The position numbers were made by a program, and so were the translations under genes. Positions 13,592 through 26,419 of a stretch of DNA of 64,000 bases are shown in pieces. Every line of letters starts with the position of its first letter. Position 1 is the stretch's first letter. The notes under the pieces are model-generated. The model had not been told where the DNA came from, did not search any database, and saw nothing but the letters and a program-made list of their open reading frames with translations. Origin of the DNA: Trichobilharzia regenti (Eukaryota > Platyhelminthes > Trematoda > Strigeidida > Schistosomatidae); assembly GCA_944472135.2 (NCBI GenBank), contig OX235268.1, positions 9,926,589-9,990,588 of the forward strand. Direction: 5' to 3'.

Positions 13592-14164
13592 CTGGCTGGC
13601 TGGCTGGCCGGTATTATTCATCTCCTCTCCTCTGCTCTGCTCTGCTCTGCTCTTGGAAAATCGACGACAAGTGTATCCAGCCGACCAGTTACCAGTTATC
13701 AGTTGGAATAATTCTTACTTTACTTATATTTTGCATACTTGTTGTTAATTTGGATTGAAGTCAGCCAGCCCAGCCCAGCCCAGCCAGCCGTCTGTCTCTC
13801 TCGTCTAACGAAGCTAGATAGCTAGCTAGCTAGCTAGTTGCCTGACAGTGATTATGAATCCCTGAATATTATTGACAAATTACTCACTTGGTAAGTATTT
13901 GAAAATAATATTAATAATAATTTTTATAATAATAATATTAATAATAATAATTTACTTAAACGTGTGTCATATGTTAGTGGAACTCATCATCAACTTGTGG
14001 TGTATGAACATCTTTTAGCATTGTCAGTATTAACAGCAAATCATCTTATATTCAAGGATGCTGATGACTACATGGCATCGTCACTTAAGTAAAAGACAGC
14101 GGACGATAGGTATAAGGGGATGGATATTTGTCAGTTGTTTGCGTATTCAATTCTCATTTTCAGG

Positions 14165-14949
14165 AGATTATTATTATTAATTATTATTATTATTATTATA
14201 TTATATCATATCATATTATAAGTATTATTATTATTGTCTCGTTTAATTCCTAGAGGAACACAAGACTACCGGAGTACATCTCCATTGCTTTGGTTTCTCT
14301 ACCAAAGTTTTCATCACCTGGCTCATCACCACGTCTATCTGTCCACATGCTTTCATCATCTACCCGCATCGCCGCATCACCTCCTCCACTCCATGTGTGT
14401 CAACCCCGCCCGCACTGACGACTAACTGACTTGCCGCTCGCTTCCCTTTCGGACGTATTTTTTATGGAACCATGGCCTGGCTGGCGTTTGATGGATGTCA
14501 ATCACTTGATGATGGTTTGTTTTCTCAGAGTATAGCAAATCCACCAACTGGATTTCTTCCTGCCTACTTGTTGTTGTACAAATGCTTCCTGTTGGCTGGT
14601 TCATCGGTTGGTTGGTTCATTGAGAGAGATCCATTCCTGCCTCCCTCCCTCCCTGTTGCTGATATTTCCTGGTCAGTCGGCCAGCCGGCCATGTGATCTT
14701 GAGGAAAGTTTTGCAGTTGTTGCAGCTGTTGATGAAGGTCTGCAGTTTGTTCATATCGAGTAATGAAAGCTTGCCTTGCTGGCTGGCTTTCCAGATCCAT
14801 GCTTTCATATCCTTCCGGCCTGCCTGCCTGCCTGCGTGCCTCTTCGATTCCGTCCTTCCGTCCTTCTGTGGTTGAAATGATGCTTCTCAGTTGTATATGG
14901 ATGCATATATGTATATATGTCATCGGCGAAATGCAGGTCATCAAATTGT
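14165..14949 (-). mobile_element. RTE-clade LINE relic, antisense, swollen by simple repeats
   Basis: On the minus strand the segment begins at LDDLHFADDI near 14905-14945, the RT catalytic box. After a gap, MNKLQTFINSCNNC (14730-14765) and KITWPAG match the conserved LQTFINSCLR..IRWP block. Then NEPTDEPA and RKSSWWICYTLRK (~14540-14640) match the WERTNQ..RKWRWIGHTLRR region. A VEEVMRRCG..WRCTPVVLCSSRN stretch ends near 14250. The 3' end is an (AAT)n tail, seen as TTA repeats at 14165-14236, as in other RTE copies here. CCTG, CCCT, CCGTCCTT and GGCT tracts have expanded inside it. Its 5' edge abuts the start of duplication copy 2 at 14950. Confidence 0.75.
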
Positions 14950-17900
14950 TTGACTTCTGTCTTTCAACCGCTAAAAGCGTTGTGTACTGACTCCAGTGAG
15001 GAAGTTTCCTCCCTATTCAAAAAATCTTCGCACTGATTTTACAAAAGCACATTCTGTGTTTTTGTAAGTCCTTTATGTTATCTGTTGTAAAGGAGAGGTA
15101 TATGCGGCGTTGTCACATGGTGTTAATGGCGGCGCCACCAGCAATGTTTTTGTGGCCACCACTTAACAGCTTATAACCCGCTTACTTTGAGAGGGAAAAT
15201 ACATCGTGGCGAAATATTAAGCCTAATACGTTATCATTTGTTGTAGTAACAGTGGAAGTTTGTTTCCAGTAGAAAATGTCCGGATTGCCTGTGAGTTTGT
15301 TAAATTTAACTGGTTCAATCAGTGAGTCCCACTTGATTTCGAAGAGTTTGAAATCTCCATATATAATCTTATCTTTGCATGGAAGAGTCGGCATGTCGTA
15401 GTCACCAGAGATATCAGTTGCTCTACAGATGCATACTATGAGTACTACAGCATTTCTTAGTCTTACGATAATCCACAGAATGTCGTGTGTGTTTTTGAGT
15501 TCGTCTTTTTTACATGTAATACAATAGGCTTTGTCAGGATATACATGAGTTGGCCTTCTGCAAACAGCTGTAAAAGTCTTATTGAAAGTAAGTGTACTTA
15601 TTGATGATTATTTCTCTTTCTAGCATATAAGAGTGAAATCAAGAATAAGTGATGACAATTATGGTTGATTTTTTTATAAAAATGTGAGTGCGCTGAGCAT
15701 CGGTAGTGTAGGCAATGCACAGCACCGCAGTGTAAAGAAATATAGTGAAATAGGAACGGGGATTCGCCTAACCATCAGGTATACTAAACTGAAGAAGCAA
15801 ATGAATACAAGGATGGAACGAGAAGGGATTACAGTTTTCATAAACAACTCAAAAAATGGCCCACTACTGACAGGCACGTTCACATTTTCTGTGCAAATGC
15901 AATCCGCCCGTTGGCTTCTCGCGCACATCATCTTACATGAGATTAGGTAGTAAATATCGGCCGAAATTGTGCGACATATGTACTGTGTTCTCTTTGTATT
16001 TCAAAGTCAGTAATAAATATATCTATCGAGGTCTGTGTTAACATTTTACTTAGTGTTAATTGCATTCGCCACTTCTGTCTTGAAATATGTATGCCTGCAC
16101 AGGCTGTGAAAGAACCAGTTGTCAGAGCACAAATCTTAATGTCTTGCACCTCACTGTCCATCTATCCGTAAATTCACACGATATAAAGGAATATATTTCT
16201 ATGCTACTTTACTCTTCACATGGTTGTCAGTTCGGCATATAACAAAGATGTATTTTGTTTTTAGTTATGAAACAATTGACAAAAATCATGTGGCCGGCAG
16301 AAAACGTAAGTTTCGTGCTTCAGTATGACTGTTTCTGCCTTGAAGTATTATAGTATTTTAAATGACCCTGTGTTTCCAGGCGAATTTAGCTGACTAACAT
16401 CCATTTCAAAAATCGAAGTGTTGATTTTATGGCATTAAATATGATGTGGTTCCCGAATGACTTCATCCATTCAAAGTCAACGAGTATTCACAGTGAGTGC
16501 ACTTCGGCAAAAGAACGCAATGAACACTTTAGAAAGCAATGGAAAATGAACTTTCATTTTGTTCTCCTTCAACCGGGCATAAGGAATCAGTTGACATAGT
16601 GCGTTTGTAATTGATAAAAGGTCATAAAATTCTTCTCTGTTTTGAAGGTTCGCTCATCGATGTAGTGAAGTGTTATGTGCTGTAGGTAGTAACATCCAAC
16701 TCAGATTGATCTTGTTCAGCTTCATTCCTAAAATGTGAAGGCACTGCCGCTAGAAGCACGAAATCTCATGTTTCCGTGGACACACAGATTCCACTGGAAT
16801 TTAATATTTGTGAGCCTCTATCCTTAACAATATCAAAAATACGTGGCATCGTGACTCTGTGAGTTTCAGTGTTTGTATTCTGGCAGCATACACCTTTGAA
16901 AGTCCACGATCAACTGGAAATCAAGGATGAGATAACTAGTAAAACAATCGGAGAATTTTTCTCGTTATACAATGAATGTTATTGATGATAATATCAGATA
17001 TTTTCTAAACAGTGCGCCAACACATCACTGACGAACTTTCAGCATATTCAAATCACAAGGAAATCTAATCTTCTGTTAGGATTTTCGAGTGAAATTGTAT
17101 TCGGCAGTAGATCGTGTGATGCTGTGTTGTTCCTCTACTATGGAATTTCCAAATCTTCAAGAAAGTTTTCACTCATTTTTGTTAGAAAATGCTCTTCATT
17201 TCAGCAAACTAAATAATAATAATAATAGTGGTTTGCATTATTCCAAAAACAGTGCTTAGGATACAACTTGAAATTTTCAGTATTTTGCACTACTCTCCAT
17301 CTAAAGTAATTACGGACAACAACTGAAAAATAGATCATAGCCATGGATAATGAAAGCATATTTAGTCAGGAGCAGACACTGTTACGGTCAAAATGCACAA
17401 ATGTAAAATTTTAACAGTAATATATGCGTATTCAAAACACAAAATTACGAGACAAGTGGTATACTGTCGACAGAAACGTTCACATTTGGGGAATTATTCA
17501 TCATGTCGTAAGTTTCACATTTAACACCATCACTGACACACAGAAAGCGTTCGGGCCAAATAGGGTATCGTTGAAATTGTATACTTGGTTGTGCGAGCAA
17601 ATAACATTTCATTAATAAATTCATGTCTTACGAGATAAGATTCGTGGGAAGATTTGTGGACAGGGAGGGTGTTGAGAGCCAGACAATATGGATTTAGACC
17701 ATTTCACAAATTGTGGTCGTGTCACACAGACAGTCGGTTGGTTCCAAGGGAATATGATTCTCACAGTATGAATCATATATTTGTTAGTGTTAACATCTGA
17801 ATACTAGTCCAACTGCATTGGCAAGAGAATACTATATATGTTTGAACATTTTTTTCATATCGTTTAATGCAAACGCGCAGACATTCGTCAAAGAATAAAG

Positions 17901-20900
17901 ACTGTATAGGTATAAACAGTTGTTTGATAACTTGGAATTATACCTTGACTTTGGCGTCTTGCCTTTCGCTATTCCAACATGAGTTCCGGTGTTTGTCAAC
18001 TATGACTGTAACGAGTACAAATGCAGACAACTTACTCTGCTGTCAATCTTCAATACATTTCACAATATGACATAATCCTTCTTTGAGTAACCTTGACAAG
18101 ACTCAAGGGAAACAATCAAAGAAATATGAGAGTGAAGGTTTCGTAACTTCAAACTTTCCTTCATTCTTAAGATAGGAGGTCAATCAGAACATTCTCTTAG
18201 AAATAGACAGATTGAAGCAAATGATCAGATGATAGAATTGTATCAGTGTGTTTTGTGCTTGACTTCTTCTCTATATTAGAGCCCTCTCAGCCACAAGCAT
18301 CGTGTGAACTACTGAGCTAGGTGAGATAATGTTTATTCCTGAAGTATAAAGTTAAGTGTTCATGTCACGAAGCAAAATAACAGTTGGATGATTGAAACAA
18401 CACGAAATGGAGAAGAATTTATTGGAATTCAGGTAGCTTGGTGAAATGATCAGGCTGGTACTAGTTATCTTAAGAGTGAAATCGATTTCACTGAAGACAA
18501 AATCGTCCGATTACTTATTTACACACCCAAGGAAATCATATTTAGCCGTTTACCTGTTTAAGAAGTAAAGGCCAATATCTATGATAAGAATAAAATAACT
18601 AAGTCAGAAACGGATTTGCGTCAGAAGTGGACATTGAACGTATACATATACATATTCTGTCTTTGTTTCCATATCTCTGTGTAGTTAGATTTAAAAGAAC
18701 TAGATCATTTTTATATGTAGTAATGGAGATAAAAACAAAGATCAAAAATTTTTAAATGATATCACGTCATCGTTGTTTCAATCTCTAGTGTTAAAATTTA
18801 AACAAAACATTGAACCCGTGAAATGTAATTAGTGAGAGATGTGAAAACAACAAGACAGAACATGCAAACATACAACGTCTATTCCTCGAGCAATTTCGCC
18901 GGTGACATACACACACACACACATGAAATTGTGACTTGATTATTGTTAATCTCGTCATAATATGTTGATGCCTATTTCTCAAACACGTAAACGAGTACAT
19001 TTGCATGTGCATAAAAATATGCATATGCAAAAGATGTTCAATTATATTGTAAGTCAAATGTTGTACTACATGATGGAAACTACAAATTGAGATAATGCCA
19101 ATTTTCTCATCCTAATCGTGCTCTTCAACTTACTCGCCATGATCGCGTAGTTGGGAAAAATGCATACACAAAGACGATCATCATTCCCTGAAAGTAGGTC
19201 AAATAACTCATAAATTAGACCAAGAGTACATTTTGTAGTCTGTTCACTAAAAACCGTTCTATCTAATTAGTTTCTTTAAAAATAATCGTTTCTCTTTTCT
19301 TATTGTATCGCTCAGTATGACTATTCTACAAAGTGCACTGTCTTCCTATATTCATTCATTCATTCTTTAAAAATTATCCATACATTCTGCCTTTGGGACA
19401 TTATTTGACTGCATTTTTAAAAATAAATTTGAAGAATTAGTCTACTTTTTGCAACCTGCTCCATCAATGTGTGCTTTTTCATATTATCCAGCTTCTCATT
19501 TAAATCTAACTCAGACAATGGCCTGGCGCGTTGTGCAATTCAACGGCCTCCTTAACATATGAACTGACAATCTCCATTTTCTACTACACATTTATACAGC
19601 GATTGGTTGTTGGTTCGTTCGCTCCAGCAGTTTCTTGCTGCTAATTCTTTCCAGTCATTTGATTTTCAATGTGGAGCCAGAAACAGCAGCTGTTGATCAA
19701 AGTCTGCAATTTGTTGTAAATCCTTTTCATGAAACACCAAGTTTATGACCCGTGAAGAATAACTGAATGAGTTGAAATTGGTGTTTAAAATCCGAATCCT
19801 GTTCTTTATGCTGAATGAGTAAGTGCAGAAGATTTCCAAACTACACTTAGATTGATTAAGGTGTATCTTCTATGCTGATTCTGGGTGATCTTGACACCTT
19901 CATCTGTCCTCGCAGCTGTGGTTGAAATAGTTATTCCTAGATAACTAAAGGAAGTTACTTCTATCAACTCTCACCCGTCAAAGGTGATTAGTGATGGTTG
20001 TTATTGTGGATGCCAGTCAGTGGTCTTCATCACCTCTCTCTTCTTTATGTTGATCTGACATCTTCGAGTTTGTGTGACATTAAACATAAATCATCTGTGA
20101 AATCCAGAAATCTCGAGTATTTCAATGAGGGTAAGTAAATACCTTTCTATGAGAAATGAGTTGGTAGACTCCATCGAGTGGTCATAAGCCAAATTCATTC
20201 AATAGTAGGACTGTGAACAGAAGTAAATCTGCAGTTATCAGAGTGTCGCCATGCAGAAAGCAGGACACATAGTGCGACTCCTTAATGAGAAAAAGGGACG
20301 AAGATCGAACAGTCACACGGCAACACCTTAATTTCTCAGTTAGGAACTGTAAACATATATATATGTATATACATGTATTCGTTTCATACATAAATAATGT
20401 ATTAATAAAAAAACTTGTCGTATTATGTTTAAGCTCCACCTAGATGTGTATAGCACATTAGGTAAGGTACAGTTGTAATTATACACTTCGTGGATCACGT
20501 TCACCCTTGTAAGGCGAACAGAAATCATTGTTAGCTAGATACAGGGGAGCAAAGTCATTCTGAGGAGCCTGGCGACGTAGAAGATGACGACTGGGAGTAT
20601 ATTAGCGTTACACATATTAGCTAATACTCTATTCCGAGTAGCTGGAAACTTGTTAAGCAATATGCGCATCACAATCCGAATGTACACTACACCACCCAAG
20701 TTCTAACGAAGTTTAAGTTTGTAACTTAGTTCAAGTGTAAATGTAACTGCTTATATCGGCGAGTGCGAATTACCTTGAGTCATCTGGCTTTCAAATACAA
20801 CCTTTGGCTTAAACCCTAGTTTTCAACCTATCTCGACGCTTAGTAAAGACCACATCGATATGTGAAGTGTCATTTAACTCCATTGGGTTCATGTCGGTCA

Positions 20901-22896
20901 TCCACAAAGTCCGTAAAAAATAAGCAGATCGTATTCTAAAATATGTAAAATACGTATTTTGTGCAATAAAATGCATTTTTTATGATAGAAGACACTACAG
21001 TGGTACAACATAGTGGTCGACAAGGTCTAGATCTATTATAATGTGTTTGTTAGGAGAAAGTTGAAACACTAGATTATTTAATATCCAGACCTGTGTTTGA
21101 GTTAACTTCGAGTAGCTTTGGCCTCCAAATCAAAACGTTAAGTCAAGATAATGATTTCCAACGCCAATCCATTCGTATAACTCTTTAAAACTGAGGCGAC
21201 TTTCAGCTTAGGTGAATAACACTAGTTTAGTTATTTTCTATTAAAGCTCAGAGAACACAACCACACCAAAAACACTTATCATTTCTGAACATAAGACAGG
21301 ACTTATAGTAGCATGGTTCAGAATCACTGGGATTGACACAAATATATCCCGTTATTTCATTCATGGCTTTGGCAGGAGTTGGTCTAAGAATGTTATACTG
21401 AGTGGGTTTTAATTTCTTCTGTTTGTTGGTTATTTTATAGTTGTTGCATTGTGTAAATCACCTGGTAATGTCATTGCAAGTACTTCGAAAGTCGTCTCTA
21501 GTCTTCTACAACTGAGAACAAATCGTGTGATGTCAACGTCATTGAATGTGATTTGATACGCCACGGAGAATTGTGCTGTAGTGAAATGAAGTATCCAGCA
21601 CTCCGATTGTTAGAGGTATATCGTTGACAACGAACTAAGCAAAGTTCCGATCACGGAGGGAGGTCATACACACCAGGGACAGATGCAGCGAACCAGTGTG
21701 GCATGCTTGTTGTGTATTGGGCATTTTTTCTTGTCCTCCATCTCAGCCTAGTCCCGGTTGGCTTAGGTTCCCGAGTTTGTAGTCCAGTTGAAGGTCGCTA
21801 GTGTGATGGTAAAAAGATTGTGTATCAGAGAAGAGAATGAGAATAAAAGTACTACCTATAAATTTCTTTGAATAAGCATTCATTTATAGACTAGAAGTTT
21901 TGTAATCAAAGTTGATTTCTGTGTCTGTTGATTTATCGATTCTTGATTGTCAAATTCAAAATTTACGGTGTTCTACTTAATGTTTCATTTATTCGCCAAT
22001 TCTTGAAATCTAAATAATACAATATCAGCCATCGTGAAATGAACATTTCGTTTGTCCTGAATATGGATACAAGATAATAAAAAAACAAATTGTTTGTTTG
22101 AAGGTAAACATTTATTGAAACTTATAACAGAATGTACATAAGTTTTTCACAAGATAGACTTTCAAAACTATCAAAAGAAGACACAGCATTTCTTTTCCTT
22201 CGGTAATACTTTTCGAAGATTATTCTGCTTCATCACTGAAAAAGATTTTTTTAAAATTCGAGAATAATACAATTATAATGATCACTACAATCTTGTTCAA
22301 TGAAAAAAATGAATCAAAATGAATGAATCGTGTGCAAAACTAAAATTATCACAAAGCTCTTCAGCTGTTGAACGAATTCCTATAAATTATGAAAGGATGT
22401 CACTTTAACTGTGGTGGACTGGATTATGCGTCAGACAGTGGGAAACGAGAAGAAAAGGATATCCTGGACCGACGCGAAGAACCTAGAAGACCTGGATTTC
22501 GCGGATGATTCATGTTGATGTCACTGTCACAAAATCGAAGACTTACAAGCAAAAGCCTACCGACAAACTGGTCGAAGAAGCAGCCGGCGAAGGCAGGACT
22601 CCATGTGAACATAGACAAGACGGAGGTTATGAAAATAACCAACCAACCACAAGAACGGCAGCAGCAACATCCAGCGTCAAACACCACCAACGGGAGGGAT
22701 TTGAAAGAGGTTACTTCATTCAATTATCTAGGGAGCATTGTCTCAACTACAGGAGGAACGGAAGACTATGTCAAATAGAGCGAGAATCGGGAAGGCAAAA
22801 AACACATTCATCAACCAACTGAAACCAATCTGGAAATCTTCATCACTCAGCCACCATCAACAACAAAATTCGGTGGGATTTTCAATACAAACGTCA
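14950..22896 (+). repeat. Segmental duplication, copy 2 (direct repeat of 4043-12036)
   Basis: Matches copy 1 in the same orientation with sparse substitutions and a net loss of ~47 bp. The DNA before 14950 is an antisense RTE unrelated to the DNA before 4043. The DNA after 22896 continues the RTE to its 3' end, unlike copy 1. The unit is therefore a dispersed ~8 kb duplication with a ~2.9 kb spacer and not a simple 10.9 kb tandem array. It has no recognised host gene. Unclassified stretches correspond to those described for copy 1 (14950-19436 and 20119-22399). The CA tract at ~18909-18923 is conserved. Confidence 0.95.
19437..20118 (-). mobile_element. RTE-clade LINE relic, antisense (duplicate of 8575-9255)
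   Basis: Same insertion as in copy 1, with the same truncation and frameshifts: a TDDLCLMSH catalytic-box relic near 20085-20118, NKLQTLINSC near 19705, and the C-terminal LRRPLNCTTRQA relic near 19515-19530. The 3' tail is not distinct. It is useful as an internal clock for the duplication, because both copies started from an identical dead sequence. Confidence 0.75.
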
Positions 22897-23352
22897 AGTT
22901 AGTCAGTTCTTCTATACGGAACGGATCAGAAACTTGGAGGGCGAGTTACAAAGAATATTTCCAACAGCCTGTTGCAGACCTTTATCAACAACTAACTGTC
23001 TTCGCTCTTTACTGAAGATCAGATGACTGGGCCGTTAAAAAGAATCACCAACAAGGAACTATGAGAACAAACGAATCAAGAACCAATCGCCAACCAACAA
23101 ATATGCAGGAGAAAGTGGAGATGGATTGGACACTCGCTGAGGAGGCCGGTTGGTGACGTCGCGCGTCAAGCCCTCGAGTGGAACGTCCAAGGTTGACATG
23201 GAAGAGATCGTGTGAAGAGGAGTTGAAAGAGAATGGACTAACATGGATGCAGGTGAAAAGTACAGCAGAAGACAGAAGCAAGTGGAAACGTGCATTTGAA
23301 TCCCTATGTTCCACTAGGAATCCAAGGGAGCAATAATAATAATATAATAATA
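22400..23352 (+). mobile_element. RTE-clade (SR2-like) LINE relic, sense, with intact 3' end
   Basis: Starts at the VVDWIMRQTVGN block and, unlike copy 1, still reads LEDLDFADD (22488-22510), so the catalytic aspartates are present. A one-base loss right after shifts the frame. Then come INIDKTEVMKIT- and VTSFNYLGSIV-type blocks and a LQTFINS relic near 22960-22990. The C-terminal domain is well kept, RPRLTWKRSCEEELKENG..DRSKWKRAFESLCSTRNPREQ, at about 23183-23335. The 3' end is an (AAT)n-type tail at 23333-23352, as expected for RTE. The left part belongs to duplication copy 2; the right part (22897 on) is unique. It is 5'-truncated, lacks the endonuclease, and is inactive. Confidence 0.9.
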
Positions 23353-24011
23353 ACTGTCATAAATGAATTTTGTTTCGTAGTATTTCACAGATATTATATC
23401 TTCAGAATAACAAGATCGAATGTACGCTTACAGCTTCAAACAATTATCATAATTTAGGACGCGATTCTACTTCATTTTAAAGTAAGACAAATGATTCGAC
23501 ATTCAGATTCTGGTGTGTAAATGGTGAATACTCAAATCCGATTCTATATGTCAGGAAAATCACTCAGGTGCCTTTTTAATCAACACGCTGTGGTGACGCA
23601 AATGATATCCTAAAATACACTATTGTCATGCATCTTTTCAGAAGGATTATATAACAGTTTGTTACACTATTAAAACACATGAAACGTTATTTACCCAAAG
23701 AACTTGCTGGCTGGAATCAACAAATCAAATTATTTTCACATATTTATGCGTATTGAACATAACTAGTTTTATATTAGTTAGAAATATTGTGTTTAACAAT
23801 AAATTATGCATGACAGACAGTGGCACTGATGCGATTCACGCCACAATAGTCAGCAATTAAAGCACATTACTGACGGCGAAATCATGATTGTGTTTTTCTC
23901 TGAAACTAATTTTACCTCAATATACTGTTTAGCTGTGTGTTATGTGCAAAATGGAATAGTCCGGTCAGACTGCGCACATTTGTGAGCTTGCACTTGTTAC
24001 CATGGCAGTCT
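23353..24011. other. AT-rich intergenic DNA, nothing recognised
   Basis: I see no coding motif, structured repeat or RNA signature between the RTE tail ending at 23352 and the oppositely oriented RTE tail at 24012. Confidence 0.6.
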
Positions 24012-24890
24012 GATCAAATTATCTATTATTATTGTCCTTCCCTGCCTTCCTAGTGGAACATAGTGCCTGGACAAGAAATCTCTATTTCATTCAGTTGTTT
24101 TGCTTTCCTCTCTAGCTAGACCTCTCTCATCGCCCCCTCGAGATATCCTCCAGATCACGGTCGTGTGACCCACTCGTATTTCACTTGTGGGCCTGTAGCG
24201 CAACGTCATTCAATGGTTTTCTCAGTGTACCCAATTTTCTTCGTAATCTGTGTTCAGGAACAATCACTCGGTTAGTTTTTTGCCATACTTTATTGTTACT
24301 ATTTTTTATGACGATCTGCCAATTAATATGGAGTTACTGAAGGCAACTGTTGATACAAGTCTGCAAACGCCTGTTGGAAACGACTTCACCTATGCACCAA
24401 GCTTCTGACCAATTCAGAAGATCTCATTTAACACCTGAATTGGAAAACCGAATACTGTTCACAATGATTAGAAGTACAGAACATTTCCAAACTGATTTCA
24501 CATTTTGTGAAGGTATATTTTGCCTTTCCAATCGTTGTTTTGACATCTCCATCATTTCCTCGAGTGATTGAAAAGATGCTTCCTAGTTACTTTAAAGCAG
24601 TTACATCTATCAAATTTCTTCTATTCAGCTGGTTGTTGTCGTTGTTGTTTACCTGGTCGTCTTTGTCATCTGCGTCTTCTGTATGTTCACCTCGGGTCTT
24701 TTTTACATTTACTGTCTACTTATTCCTTTGAAATGGGTCATCAATACTGATATTACTAGAATGGTGCATGTAGGTTCAAATATCCTATCATCACCTATCA
24801 GAAAATTTGCTTCAACATACTTAGCTTCTTGTCACAGATTCCCAGTTACTTTCGTTTGTAGCATGAGACAGGACCACAGGTTAATAAAGT
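24012..24890 (-). mobile_element. RTE-clade LINE relic, antisense
   Basis: Minus-strand reading ends in CTATGTTCCACTAGGAAGGC followed by an (AAT)n tail at ~24020-24035. This is the nucleotide signature that encodes the LCSTRN C-terminus in the better copies. Upstream on that strand, NVKKTRG and LIDVTALK.LGSIFS..GNDGDVK..IGKAKYTF (about 24505-24690) match the NIDKTEV..DLKEVTSFNYLGSIVS..GTEEDVKARIGKAKNTF block. A QQAFADLYQQL relic sits near 24340-24380. It is 5'-truncated in the RT palm and broken by many frameshifts. The plus-strand open frames at 24350-24750 are shadows of it. Confidence 0.7.
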
Positions 24891-26419
24891 GACAATTGCA
24901 ATTCAGTTATCCAGCTCTCTGGAAAACCACACAAGAACAGAGTCTCCTTAAATTAGTATCAACAATGTTTCACCTGTATGTCGAGATATTTGTTTTGAAG
25001 CAGAGGTAATTACATTAGAGTCATGGCGAAACCGGGAGGTTTTAAGATTGAGTGTAGACTTAACGCGTTTTTTTAATCTCTGGTACCAGCTAGAAATTCG
25101 GTTTAATACATGACATTTAAATGCACGTACAAGCTCATTCTGAACTGGTTATTTTACTGTACCGACTGAGATTTCTCTTTCAATTGTCGAAATAAATACA
25201 AGTTTGTTTCTCAGTATGAAATTGACAGGTGTATATTTGTCACAAAATCTTCACTGAAATGAGCATCTGTGACAAAATAAGGTCAATTTATTTAGGGAAC
25301 TTGACACTCTCTGGATGTTTTGAATATTTCATGATAGGCAAAATGTCTTTTTTCGAGTGAACATTTTTGGTGGTTTCATTCAGAGAGAAACCTTTATTTT
25401 CAACGGATTAGTGATTTGGATGTCACTAATTCACAGTAAGTTACATGGAGATTGAAATTACGTAACGTCTAGGAAATTCCTGATAGCGCTGTATTTTGAC
25501 CTGAAATATTCAGAGCCAACATCTGTGCTTCATACAAATAAAAAAGAGATTGAGTCAAGTGGCTCAGCTTTTGACGCCACAAATAAAGAATATCGTTCTG
25601 CTGTTAGCAAATTTAAATCGATGCTATAATTGTTGAAAATTCCATTCGCACGGATGTTTTGCTAAGCGAAATGGAAGTGTCAAGCCAGTTACAAAGAAAG
25701 GTGAAACTTGAACGTCAGTCGGTGACCGTCAAAATTTTTGACGACAGTACTCCTCGTATTACAAATTCGAATAACCTTACGAACCACCGCAACAAACGAT
25801 AGACTGTGTAACAAGGTTAGTGAGTAATGCAATATTTGCCAATGTATAAATATCACTTTTATGCAAGGAAGTCGGCTGACTCTGAGATAAATATATTCCA
25901 GACTTCACATATGCAGAGGTCACGAAAACATTTCACGTACGAATGACGGAATGATGACTGGTGGAGTATTCGGGGAGTCTCTTCGGTCACAAATATTTCA
26001 TATTTGAGTTCAAAAATGACTGCAGCCGGATTATCTTCAAACTAATATGAAACGATTAAAGAAATTCAGTCAATAAAAGAGGGATTAAAAATAGAAAATA
26101 CTCAGGTTTTCTCCTTTTGTCTACTAAACTTACCATTCTCGTACTTTACTAGCTGTTAACAAAAGAGTTTCAATGAGAAACGTTTAATCGCTAAATTGTT
26201 TCTACATTCATTTTATTAGTCTTGTAAGGTGAAGCGAAATATGAAAAGAAGTGTATTGGCCATGATCAGAGTAATACATAGGTGTATGAATAACGTCTCA
26301 CAATTCCGTCTCCTGATTTATTTGAGGGAATTGTTCATTTTGAAAAATTCGCCTAAAATTACGCGTGACCATATAAAAAACTCAAATATTCTTTTTTGAT
26401 TTTTTATAGGTTTGATGAA
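24891..26419. other. AT-rich intergenic DNA, nothing recognised
   Basis: I found no family motif on either strand. Open frames are all short. Confidence 0.55.

Larger units (their letters stand above)
12037..14164. repeat. Short-tandem-repeat-dense spacer
   Basis: An exceptional concentration of different microsatellites fills this stretch. They include CAGA (~12130), GAT/GATCCT (12265-12300), GAAT (12420-12440), GGGGT (12500-12515) and CCA (12617-12642). Others are G-rich GGGGT (12735-12780), CAT then GAG (12925-12965), GGAT (13200-13222), TTTA (13480-13505) and GGCT (13593-13612). CTCTG (13620-13655), CCAGC (13763-13790), GCTA (13811-13838) and AAT/TAA (13905-13950) complete the set. Elsewhere in the window such tracts are rare. 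A possible small spliced gene lies inside (separate entries). Nothing here matches the flanks of either duplicate copy. Confidence 0.85.

Noticed and set aside
24507..24731. Plus-strand hydrophobic frames resembling a small membrane protein
   Set aside because: They lie opposite RTE coding remnants, whose charged codons read as Leu, Phe and Ser in reverse.
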